A program made the translations under genes and the position numbers. A stretch of DNA of 15,684 nt from DAOUMF01 sp034411955 (GTDB lineage Bacteria; Chloroflexota; Dehalococcoidia; SM23-28-2; RBG-16-64-32): positions 1-15,684 of the forward strand of contig DAOUMF010000075.1 in NCBI GenBank assembly GCA_034411955.1. The letters are read 5' to 3'. Shown piece by piece: positions 8,405 through 14,593 of the stretch. Numbering within the stretch: position 1 is the first letter of the stretch; each line of letters starts with the position of its first letter. A model generated the notes under the pieces. That model saw only the letters and a program-made list of their open reading frames with translations, had not been told where the DNA came from and did not search any database.

Positions 8405-9085
8405 ATGCGCGTTCTAGTAGTTGAAGACGAGCACAAGATAGCGGACTTCATCCGCAAGGGCCTGACCGAGCACGGCTATGCCGTGGACGTGGCCCATGAC
8501 GGTGAGGAGGCGCTGGACTGGCCGGCGGTGGCCGAATTTGACGTGATCGTCTTAGATGTGATGCTGCCGGTGCGAGACGGGATTGAGGTGTGCCAAGTTC
8601 TGCGTGGCCGGGGAGTGCGCACTCCCATCCTCATGCTCACCGCGAAAGACGCGGTGGAAGACCGGGTGCGTGGCCTCGACAGCGGCGCCGACGATTACCT
8701 CGTCAAGCCGTTCGCCTTCGCTGAGCTTCTGGCGCGGCTGCGGGCGGTTACCCGCCGGCAGCCCGCCGTGCTGGGCTCTGTATTGCAGATAGGTGATCTG
8801 ATCCTGGACACCGCCACTCGTAGGGTGTCCCGCGCTGGATCCGATCTGGAGTTGACGACGAAGGAGTACGCCATCCTGGAGTACCTGATGCGCCATCCCA
8901 ATCAGGTTCTCACGCGCACAATGATAGCCGAGCACGTATGGAACTACGACTTCGACAACGCCAGCAACGTGATCGACGTGCATATCCGCAATCTGAGACG
9001 CAAGACCGACAGCCCGTTCCCGGCGAAGCTCATCCAGACCGTGCGCGGAGCCGGCTATCGCATGATCGGGCGACCAGCCGGGTAA
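8405..9085 (+). CDS. OmpR/PhoB-type response regulator transcription factor
   Basis: This 226-residue regulator acts in the cytoplasm and binds DNA when phosphorylated. The receiver domain (about 1-118) shows the acidic pair E7/D8, phospho-acceptor D51 (VIVLDVMLP), switch threonine T79 (MLTA) and K101 (LVKPF). The winged-helix Trans_reg_C domain (about 127-222) has LELTTKEYAILEYLMRHP, SNVIDVHIRNLRRK and IQTVRGAGYRM. GGAGG lies four bases before the ATG. The kinase gene begins 4 bp after its stop, so the two form one operon. Tandem half-sites in its own promoter and upstream of the next transcription units make it the best candidate for the local regulator. Its closest known analogue cannot be named from sequence alone. 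Confidence 0.95.
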   Translation: MRVLVVEDEHKIADFIRKGLTEHGYAVDVAHDGEEALDWPAVAEFDVIVLDVMLPVRDGIEVCQVLRGRGVRTPILMLTAKDAVEDRVRGLDSGADDYLVKPFAFAELLARLRAVTRRQPAVLGSVLQIGDLILDTATRRVSRAGSDLELTTKEYAILEYLMRHPNQVLTRTMIAEHVWNYDFDNASNVIDVHIRNLRRKTDSPFPAKLIQTVRGAGYRMIGRPAG

Positions 9086-9089
9086 TCGA

Positions 9090-10496
9090 ATGATCATACT
9101 CCGGTCCGTCCGCCTGAGGCTCACCCTCTGGTACGTCCTCCTGCTGGCCGTCATTCTGGCGGGGTTCAGCGCTGGCGTCTATGTAGTGCTGCGCCACAAC
9201 CTGTATGACAACCTCGACGACTCCATACGAAATCGCGCCAACACGTTCCTGGACGTCATCCAGTATGAGGAGGGTCAGCCCACCCTGGCCGGTAGCGTGT
9301 CCTCGGACGACCCCAACGCCGGCGAGAGCTTCGTGCGCGTGTTTAACGTGTCCGGACACATGACGTTCGACAACAGCGCCGCCGCAGGCGATCTACCCAT
9401 CGACTCGCGAGCCGTTGACCGTGCGCTGCGCGGCCAGACCAGCACGCGGACAGCGGTGGTAGGCAATGAGACCATGCGCGTGCGGATGTTCCCCATCGAA
9501 CATGGCGATGGCATAGGCGGCGTGCTCGAAGTCGGCCAATCTCAGGACGACGTGTCCGATACGCTTCAGGCGCTCCTGTTGATCCTCGCAGTCGCCTACC
9601 CGGTCACACTGGCGGTCGCCAGCCTCGGGGGAGTCTTTCTGGCCGGAAGAGCCCTGTCACCGATTGACAGCTTGACAAGGTTGGCGCGCAGGATATCGGC
9701 GGAAGACCTGGGTGAGAGGCTCAACCTACGGCTGCCCGACGACGAGGTTGGCCGGCTGGCCCGCACGTTTGACGAGATGATCGCTCGTCTGGACGAGGCC
9801 TTCCACCGGCAACGCCAGTTCACAGCCGACGCCTCGCACGAACTGAGAACACCGCTTACCGCCATCAAGGGGCAGGCCGAGGTCGCCCTCAGCAAGCCGC
9901 GAGACGCCGCTGCCTACCGGGAAGTCCTGCAGACAGTGAACGAGGAGGTGGACCGCCTGATCCGGATGGTCGGCAGCCTCCTGACTCTGGCCAGAGCCGA
10001 CGCCGGTCAGATCCCCATCTCCTCCGAACCGGTGAACCTGGGCGACCTGATCGCCGCTGCCGTCGAGCAGGTGCGGCCCATGGCGGAGCGGCGCGAGCTT
10101 ACGCTTGGCGTGGCTCCCGGCCCGGCCGTCACCTTGCACGCCGACGAGGACCTGCTGCTCCAGCTTGTCCTCAACCTCCTGGACAACGCCGTCAAGTACA
10201 CCCCGCCGGGAGGCACAGTGACCGCGGGTTGGGGCCTAGACGGTGACCGGGCGGAACTGTGGGTGCGCGATTCGGGCATCGGCATCGCCCAAGAGGACTC
10301 AGAGCGCGTCTTCGACCGCTTCTATCGCGTGGACAAGGCGCGCAGCCGCACGGAGGGAGGGGCCGGGCTCGGGCTCAGCATCTGCCGCTGGATCGCGGAG
10401 GCCCACGGCGGGTCCATCTCGGTTCGGAGCGAGCGCCAGCGGGGCACGGTGTTCACGGTAACGCTTCCTCTAACCAGTCGCGCCGGTCTTTCCTGA
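9090..10496 (+). CDS. Two-component sensor histidine kinase (HAMP, HisKA, HATPase)
   Basis: This 468-residue membrane kinase is the partner of the upstream regulator. There are two membrane segments (about 12-34 and 161-185) enclosing an extracytoplasmic sensor loop of about 125 residues with no recognisable domain and no cysteine. HAMP spans about 186-238. The HisKA motif DASHELRTPLTAIKGQ carries the phospho-acceptor H250. The ATPase domain has the N box LLDNAVKY (N366), G1 DSGIGI (D394), the F box FDRFYRVD and G2 GGAGLGLSI. All catalytic motifs are intact. What it senses is not visible; the linked PepSY protein and exporter suggest an envelope or antimicrobial signal, which is inference. 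Confidence 0.95.
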   Translation: MIILRSVRLRLTLWYVLLLAVILAGFSAGVYVVLRHNLYDNLDDSIRNRANTFLDVIQYEEGQPTLAGSVSSDDPNAGESFVRVFNVSGHMTFDNSAAAGDLPIDSRAVDRALRGQTSTRTAVVGNETMRVRMFPIEHGDGIGGVLEVGQSQDDVSDTLQALLLILAVAYPVTLAVASLGGVFLAGRALSPIDSLTRLARRISAEDLGERLNLRLPDDEVGRLARTFDEMIARLDEAFHRQRQFTADASHELRTPLTAIKGQAEVALSKPRDAAAYREVLQTVNEEVDRLIRMVGSLLTLARADAGQIPISSEPVNLGDLIAAAVEQVRPMAERRELTLGVAPGPAVTLHADEDLLLQLVLNLLDNAVKYTPPGGTVTAGWGLDGDRAELWVRDSGIGIAQEDSERVFDRFYRVDKARSRTEGGAGLGLSICRWIAEAHGGSISVRSERQRGTVFTVTLPLTSRAGLS

Positions 10497-10506
10497 TCCC
10501 GCCCCA

Positions 10507-10550
10507 CTTAATCCTCGCTTCATCGCCGCTTCATGCGACAAGTGTAACCT
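10507..10550 (+). promoter_or_regulatory. Predicted regulator-controlled promoter of the PepSY gene (three tandem half-sites)
   Basis: Three heptamers lie in direct repeat at exactly 11-bp spacing: CTTAATC (10507-10513), CTTCATC (10518-10524) and CTTCATG (10529-10535). A -10-like TAACCT (10545-10550), preceded by TG, starts 16 bp after the start of the last half-site. This is the clearest copy of the motif in the window. The hexamer-plus-5 layout recalls the PmrA box described for the enterobacterial OmpR-family regulator PmrA. Confidence 0.65.
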
Positions 10551-10595
10551 CGTTTCCAGAGGATACAGCCAACAGTGGAAAGGAGGTGACAGACA

Positions 10596-11138
10596 ATGAG
10601 CATAGCCAAGCGCTTGTACCTTGTGGCCGGCCTGGTGGCCATCCTCGCCATCGCCTTCAGCGCCGTCACCCTGGCCTCGCATCTGGCCTCGGCCGACCCC
10701 ACCCCCACGCCCGCCGCCCAGACCACCAATGAGCAGGATGACGCGGACGACGCCGCAGAAGCCGCGACGGAGGAGGCCGACACCGACGACGTCCAGGACG
10801 AGATCGGCCCTCAGGATGAGGCCGACGACGCTGCCGGAGAAGACGCGGCGGATGTCCAGGAGCCGCAGCTCAACGGCAGCATCGCCGTGCCGCAAGGCCA
10901 GGACGAGGGCCTGAGCGAGGCCGACGAGGCCGCTGCCCTGGCTCCCCTGGCGAACATCACTGCGGATGAGGCCGTCGCCGCCGCCCAGGCTAAGGTGCCG
11001 GGCGACGTCCAGAAAGTCGAGCTGGAAAACGAGAACGGCAGCCTGGTCTACAGCGTGGAGATCGGCGGCAAGGACGTGAAGGTGGACGCCGGGACCGGAG
11101 CCGTGCTGCATGTCGAATCGGACGGAGCTGAGGACTAG
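10596..11138 (+). CDS. Secreted acidic PepSY-domain protein
   Basis: This 180-residue protein has a Sec signal peptide (about 1-33, ending ASA before DP). A very acidic, Asp/Glu/Ala-rich low-complexity linker follows (about 45-115), then one PepSY domain (about 120-176: ITADEAVAAAQAKVPGDVQK, VYSVEIGGKDVKVDAGTGAVL). PepSY domains are found in propeptides and in small secreted proteins beside two-component systems, where a chaperone or inhibitor role has been proposed. The ribosome site AAGGAGGTGA eight bases before the ATG is near perfect, implying high expression. It is a single-gene unit between a predicted regulated promoter and a strong terminator. Feedback on the kinase or cation binding by the acidic linker is possible but not shown. 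Confidence 0.85.
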   Translation: MSIAKRLYLVAGLVAILAIAFSAVTLASHLASADPTPTPAAQTTNEQDDADDAAEAATEEADTDDVQDEIGPQDEADDAAGEDAADVQEPQLNGSIAVPQGQDEGLSEADEAAALAPLANITADEAVAAAQAKVPGDVQKVELENENGSLVYSVEIGGKDVKVDAGTGAVLHVESDGAED

Positions 11139-11157
11139 CTTCGCCGCGCTTCGCCTT

Positions 11158-11195
11158 GCTGAAGGGGCCGACATCGGCCCCTTCAGCTTTTCTTG
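11158..11195 (+). terminator. Intrinsic terminator after the PepSY gene
   Basis: A 13-bp perfect stem (GCTGAAGGGGCCG at 11158-11170, with CGGCCCCTTCAGC at 11175-11187) closes a 4-base ACAT loop and is followed by TTTTCTT. This is a textbook rho-independent terminator, 20 bp after the PepSY stop codon, separating that gene from the ABC operon. Confidence 0.93.
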
Positions 11196-11256
11196 TGGAA
11201 GGTCGCTCAATCCGCGTCGCTTAGCGGCGTCCCTCGTTGAACCTCACCTCCTCAGC

Positions 11257-11289
11257 CTTCATCGCAGCTTCATGTACGCCTTCTACCCT
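11257..11289 (+). promoter_or_regulatory. Predicted regulator-controlled promoter of the ABC exporter operon
   Basis: CTTCATC (11257-11263) and CTTCATG (11268-11274) repeat at 11-bp spacing. A -10-like TACCCT (11284-11289) starts 16 bp after the start of the second half-site, the same geometry as the PepSY promoter. The GTG start of the ATPase gene lies 18 bp beyond the -10. There is no good -35, again as expected for an activated promoter. Confidence 0.55.
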
Positions 11290-11307
11290 GATATTGGAGC
11301 GTAACAA

Positions 11308-12327
11308 GTGAACGCCAGAGAAGAGTCGGAAAGCATGGCTGCAGCCGCCACCGGCGCCCCGAGCGCGGAAGCGGTGCTGAGCGTAGATCACATCGCGAAA
11401 TCGTTCGGCCCTCTCGTGGCCGTCCGCGACCTCTCATTCGAGGCGCGTTCGGGGGAGATCATCGGACTCCTGGGCCCGAACGGCGCCGGCAAGACGACGG
11501 CGATCCGCGTGCTGTCAACGATCCTTCCGCCCACGCGAGGAAGCTTCGCCCTGGGCGGCATCCCGCACACCAGGCCGGCTGAGATCCGCCGGCAGATCGG
11601 CGTGCTACCGGAGAGCGCCGGCTATCCCCTTCACATGACCGGCGATGAGTTCCTTCGCTACCACGCACGACTGTTCGGCCACCCCGCCCGAAGCGCCCGC
11701 GAGGCTGCTGCGTCTCTGCTATCCGAGGTGGGCCTGGCGGAACGGGCCTCGTCGCCCATAGGCGCCTACAGCCGGGGAATGCGACAGAGGCTGGGCGTAG
11801 CCCGGGCGCTGGTCAACGCGCCCAGGGTCATCTTCCTGGACGAGCCGACACTGGGTCTCGATCCAGCAGGACAGCGTCAGATGTTGGGCCTCATCCGCGA
11901 CATAGCCACACAGCGAGGCGCAACCGTCATCCTCAGCACGCACTTCCTCGACGAGGTGGAGGAGATCTGCTCACGTGTCATCATCCTCAACCACGGCGAA
12001 GTGATCGCTGAAGGGAGCGTCGCCGAGATCAAGCGGAGAGCCGCCCCCAGGACGGCCCGCGTGCACGTCCCATCCGAGATGCACGACCAGGCGCTATCGG
12101 CTCTTGAGCGAGCGCAGGGAGTGGCGAACGCTGGCTCTACCGATGCGGAGAGGGGCTGGCTCACCGTCACATTCGACGTCGCCTGGCTCGACGAGCAGTG
12201 GGGAGCCGGCATGAACGGCGCCGTCCGTGCCCTCGCCGACGCCGAGGTTCTTATCCTCTCCTTTGAGCTGGAAGGCGGCCGCTTGAGCGATGCCTTCCTC
12301 TCGCTGACCGAGGGGGGCCAGCGATGA
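11308..12327 (+). CDS. ABC-2 type transporter ATP-binding protein
   Basis: This 339-residue ATPase powers the membrane permease encoded next. Walker A is GPNGAGKTT (about 56-64). The Q-loop region reads GVLPESAG, signature motif YSRGMRQR starts near 154, Walker B is VIFLDEP (174-180), and the switch histidine is H212 (STHFLDE). A C-terminal extension of roughly 100 residues (from about 240) is usual for drug/sodium-export type ATPases. The GTG start has GGAG eight bases upstream; an in-frame ATG at 11335 with a poorer ribosome site is the alternative. The stop overlaps the permease start as ATGA. The substrate cannot be inferred. Confidence 0.93.
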   Translation: MNAREESESMAAAATGAPSAEAVLSVDHIAKSFGPLVAVRDLSFEARSGEIIGLLGPNGAGKTTAIRVLSTILPPTRGSFALGGIPHTRPAEIRRQIGVLPESAGYPLHMTGDEFLRYHARLFGHPARSAREAAASLLSEVGLAERASSPIGAYSRGMRQRLGVARALVNAPRVIFLDEPTLGLDPAGQRQMLGLIRDIATQRGATVILSTHFLDEVEEICSRVIILNHGEVIAEGSVAEIKRRAAPRTARVHVPSEMHDQALSALERAQGVANAGSTDAERGWLTVTFDVAWLDEQWGAGMNGAVRALADAEVLILSFELEGGRLSDAFLSLTEGGQR

Positions 12328-13139
12328 CCTCGCTGAGCCGCAGCGACGCCAGCCTACAGATGGCGCCGACAACGCCTTCGGGTAGGTGGATGGCGGTGGC
12401 GGCGCAGGAGCTTCGTGACGTCTGGCTGTCGGCGCGCGGCCCCATCATCCTCCTCGTGTTCAGCCTGCTGCTCAGCCTGCTCACATACCTGGCGGCGACG
12501 AACAAGGAGCTGAACATCATCGACCAGAAGGACACGGTGAACCTGGTCATGCAGATCACGCTGGGGATCGGCGTCGCGGTGAGCCTGCTCTTCAGCGCCG
12601 ATACCGTGAGCGGAGAACGCGAGCGCGAGACCCTGGAGAGTCTTCTGCTCACGCCCGTTCCTCGCCGCCAGATAGCCCTGGGCAAACTCCTCGCCGCTGC
12701 ATCCATATGGCCGGTCATGCTGGTCGTCGCCATCCCCTACGTCTGGGTCCTCAAGGGAGGCGCCGGCCTCTTCGCGGACGCCGTTCTCTCCGGGTTCGTC
12801 GTCGGCAGCCTGCTGACCGCCGCGTTCGGCTCGCTAGGCCTGATCGTCAGCATCTTCTCGAACTCCAACCGCCTGAGTCTGGCCGCGAGCTTCTTCGCGT
12901 TCGTGGTGCTTCTCGCGCCCACTCAGCTACCTCTCAGCGGATGGTTCGGAGACCTGATAGTTCGTGTCAACCCGGTGACGGCGGGATCGAGCTTTCTCGA
13001 CAACGTTATCGCTAAAGGCCACGGCTGGGGCCAGGAGTCTGACCTTCTTTTCGCTCCCGTCCTCGCCGCCATCATCGCGACGAGCGTGGCGTTCCTCATC
13101 GCCGGCCGCCTGCGCTTGCAGGGAGGGATCGACAGATGA
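12324..13139 (+). CDS. ABC-2 type transporter permease
   Basis: This 271-residue membrane protein has about six hydrophobic segments. The first (about 39-58, IILLVFSLLLSLLTYLAA) follows a short cytoplasmic N-terminus. The conserved cytoplasmic motif DTVSGERERETLESLLLTPVPRRQ is present near 93-116, broken here only for reference as the stretch between segments two and three. Further segments lie near 125-145, 153-177, 182-205 and 242-262. This is the ABC-2/NatB-like half permease that pairs with the preceding ATPase, possibly as a homodimer since only one permease gene is present. Both junctions are ATGA overlaps. Confidence 0.9.
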   Translation: MTSLSRSDASLQMAPTTPSGRWMAVAAQELRDVWLSARGPIILLVFSLLLSLLTYLAATNKELNIIDQKDTVNLVMQITLGIGVAVSLLFSADTVSGERERETLESLLLTPVPRRQIALGKLLAAASIWPVMLVVAIPYVWVLKGGAGLFADAVLSGFVVGSLLTAAFGSLGLIVSIFSNSNRLSLAASFFAFVVLLAPTQLPLSGWFGDLIVRVNPVTAGSSFLDNVIAKGHGWGQESDLLFAPVLAAIIATSVAFLIAGRLRLQGGIDR

Positions 13140-13717
13140 GACACTCTGCCCGGCTGAGCCCCGTCATCGTCGGCGTGCTCGCTGCCCTTCTCCTGGCCGT
13201 TGGAGCCGCGATCAGCGCTCCGGTGTTCGCGCAGGAGAGCGGCGGGCAAGCGCCCGCCGGCGACGTGACAATCTCGGTGAGCAAGTCCGAGGTGTCGACG
13301 CTTACCGGCGAGACGTTCACTTTCACCTCTGCGATCAGCAACAGCGGCTCCAGCGCTACCCCTCCCCTCATCGCCAACCTCGCTTTCGTGGCCATCGATC
13401 ACCGCACCTACGTAGACCCGGAGGACTGGTCGCCGCAACGCACCGTCAGCGTGGCCCCGATCGCCGCCGGTTCGTCGGCGACCTTGACCTGGACAGTGAA
13501 GCCGGTCTTAGCAGGCGACGTCGCGGCGTATGTAGTGGTCTTGCCAGAGCCACCGGCGCTTGCCAGTGCCGGCCCCCTCGCCGCGAGCCCTGCCATCCCC
13601 CTGCACGTTGAAGAGCACCGCACGCTGAATCCTGGGGGCGTCCTGCCTGTGGTTCTCGCCGTCCCCGGCGTGCTCGCCCTCGCCTTCGTGGGCCTGCGGG
13701 TCGTCCGCAGGAGATGA
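13136..13717 (+). CDS. Secreted, C-terminally anchored Ig-like protein of the ABC operon
   Basis: This 193-residue protein of unknown function has a signal peptide (about 1-32, ending VFA before QES). A beta-rich extracytoplasmic domain follows (about 43-160) with VTISVSKSEVSTLTGETFTF, then ISNSGSSATPP and ATLTWTVKPVLAGD, in the style of CARDB/DUF11-like folds. A C-terminal membrane helix (about 168-188) ends in VVRRR. Both ends would therefore place the domain outside the membrane. It is coupled to the permease by an ATGA overlap, so it is likely an accessory subunit of this exporter. Its exact role is not inferable. Confidence 0.8.
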   Translation: MRHSARLSPVIVGVLAALLLAVGAAISAPVFAQESGGQAPAGDVTISVSKSEVSTLTGETFTFTSAISNSGSSATPPLIANLAFVAIDHRTYVDPEDWSPQRTVSVAPIAAGSSATLTWTVKPVLAGDVAAYVVVLPEPPALASAGPLAASPAIPLHVEEHRTLNPGGVLPVVLAVPGVLALAFVGLRVVRRR

Positions 13718-13966
13718 CGTCAACGCCTCCCCTGTGTCCCAGGGTCTGGGCCCGGTAGCCTACCGCTCCTCTTCTTTCTAGCCCGGCCCCAGTAGGCCCG
13801 GTCAGCTTCATCTTTGCCTCATGTCGGCAGGGCAAGGTGGAAGGGGGATGAGGACAGCGCTGATGACACTGCACATTGAGGTCTTGCGGCTCCATAGGCC
13901 ATCCTTGGCCTCTTCGTCTGGCGGCGCGGGCCCAGGCACTGCGAATTCTCGACAAGGAGGAGGATC
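13718..13966. other. Spacer after the ABC operon, with a regulator-like tandem site
   Basis: No well-supported gene is present. A short palindrome CGGTAG/CTACCG (13754-13766) is followed by a pyrimidine-rich stretch and might be a weak terminator. The regulator-like repeat at 13806-13823 and a possible 40-codon ORF at 13848-13970 are described separately. Confidence 0.4.
13806..13823 (+). promoter_or_regulatory. Fourth regulator-like tandem site, upstream of the lipoprotein remnant
   Basis: CTTCATC (13806-13812) and CCTCATG (13817-13823) repeat at the same 11-bp spacing, with one mismatch to the best half-site. Unlike the other three, no TAnnnT hexamer lies 16-17 bp downstream of the last half-site. 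The promoter may be decayed, as is the gene it precedes. Confidence 0.4.
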
Positions 13967-13970
13967 ATGA
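13848..13970 (+). CDS. Possible 40-residue leader ORF coupled to the lipoprotein remnant
   Basis: ATG at 13848 opens a 40-codon frame (MRTALMTLHIEVLRLH at the start, glycine/serine-rich at the end). Its TGA at 13968 overlaps the lipoprotein ATG as ATGA. AAGGTGG lies seven bases before the start. There is no homology I recognise, no signal peptide and no membrane helix. It may be a chance frame; the exact ATGA overlap is the only reason to list it. Confidence 0.2.
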   Translation: MRTALMTLHIEVLRLHRPSLASSSGGAGPGTANSRQGGGS

Positions 13971-14295
13971 CACCTGTTCGACCTTGTCTACGAATGATCA
14001 GCGCCATAGGCACCATACTGCGGAGCCGCCTCGGTGGTCTCCTGGCGTTTGGCCTTGCCATTGGGGTCCTCGCGGCCGCCTGCAGTGGCGGCTCGACGCC
14101 GACGTCGACGGCACGAGATCAATCGAGCGACACTGCGGGCCGAGCAGCGAACGGGGCGACGCTGAGTTCGGCCTCGCCGAAGAGGAGGTCGCGCGGCGCG
14201 TCGACGCCGTCGAGCCGCTGATCGCCACCTGCATTCCGAGCGCGGTGTTCGTCTCTATCGTCGCGGCAGGTGGGCGACAGATGGGCGATAAATAG
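13967..14295 (+). pseudogene. Frameshifted small lipoprotein gene
   Basis: A strong ribosome site (AAGGAGGAGG) precedes the ATG. The first frame encodes a lipoprotein signal (LLAFGLAIGVLAAAC, lipid-acceptor C39) and a Ser/Thr linker, then turns into Arg/Ser-rich nonsense and stops at 14221. Near 14150 the sensible protein appears to move to the -1 frame, which reads GDAEFGLAEEEVARRVDAVE and then LIATC before a stop at 14293-14295. The simplest reading is a lipoprotein gene broken by a one-base loss and probably truncated. A sequencing error at that position would give one intact ORF of about 109 codons. Function unknown; the upstream tandem site suggests it once belonged to the same regulon. 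Confidence 0.55.
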
Positions 14296-14310
14296 TCAGA
14301 AGCCTTAGCA

Positions 14311-14350
14311 ATAAACGGCGCGCAAATCTTACGAGATGCTCACCGTTTAC
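14311..14350. terminator. Long hairpin between convergent units (candidate bidirectional terminator)
   Basis: Outer arms ATAAACGG (14311-14318) and CCGTTTAC (14343-14350) pair over 7 bp plus a wobble. Inner arms ATCT and AGAT with flanking GC pairs close a TACG loop. The hairpin sits between the plus-strand lipoprotein remnant and minus-strand selC. On the plus strand it is followed by TATATTTTATG, which resembles a weak T-run; on the minus strand the tail is less T-rich. The flanking DNA is visibly AT-richer than the rest of the window. Confidence 0.4.
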
Positions 14351-14364
14351 CTATATTTTATGTC

Positions 14365-14461
14365 TGGCGGGAGTGCATGGGAGTCGAACCCACTCGGGAC
14401 GGGACCACCGCCCCACAACGGTTTTGAAGACCGCGAGGCCCACCGGGGCCCTTCCACTCCC
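14365..14461 (-). tRNA. selC: tRNA-Sec (selenocysteine, anticodon TCA), CCA encoded
   Basis: Read on the minus strand from 14461, the arms fold as a bacterial selenocysteine tRNA. The acceptor 5' strand is GGGAGTGG and the 3' strand GCACTCCC, followed by discriminator G and CCA. The D stem is six pairs (GGGCCC with GGGCCT, loop CGGT), a tRNA-Sec hallmark. The anticodon arm is GCGGT, loop CTTCAAA, then ACCGT, giving anticodon TCA that reads UGA. There is a long variable arm (GGGGCGG with CCGTCCC) and a T arm of GTGGG, loop TTCGACT, then CCCAT. The eighth acceptor pair reads G opposite G, so only seven are canonical. The long arm excludes tRNA-Trp suppressor types, and the anticodon is not that of tRNA-Ser. 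It implies selA, selB and selD elsewhere in the genome. Confidence 0.93.
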
Positions 14462-14543
14462 GGACCTAGTGCAACACGGGCCAAGGAAGAGGGCCGACCC
14501 AGACTCGTCCGGAACCCTGTTCCTTGTTCCTGCCCCAAGTGGC

Positions 14544-14578
14544 AGTATACAGCCTTGGGGGCCAGGACTGGGGGTCAA
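14544..14578 (-). promoter_or_regulatory. Weak candidate promoter for selC
   Basis: On the minus strand TTGACC (14578-14573) and TATACT (14549-14544, preceded by TG) lie between trxB and selC. The hexamers are good, but the 23-bp gap is too long for a standard promoter. Either the -10 works alone as an extended type or selC is transcribed through from trxB. The tRNA starts 83 bp after the -10. Confidence 0.3.
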
Positions 14579-14593
14579 GAGGCTCCGCAAACG

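Noticed and set aside
14365..14461. Reading the tRNA as tRNA-Ser because of its long variable arm
   Set aside because: The anticodon is TCA, reading UGA, not TGA; the six-pair D stem and G discriminator fit tRNA-Sec.
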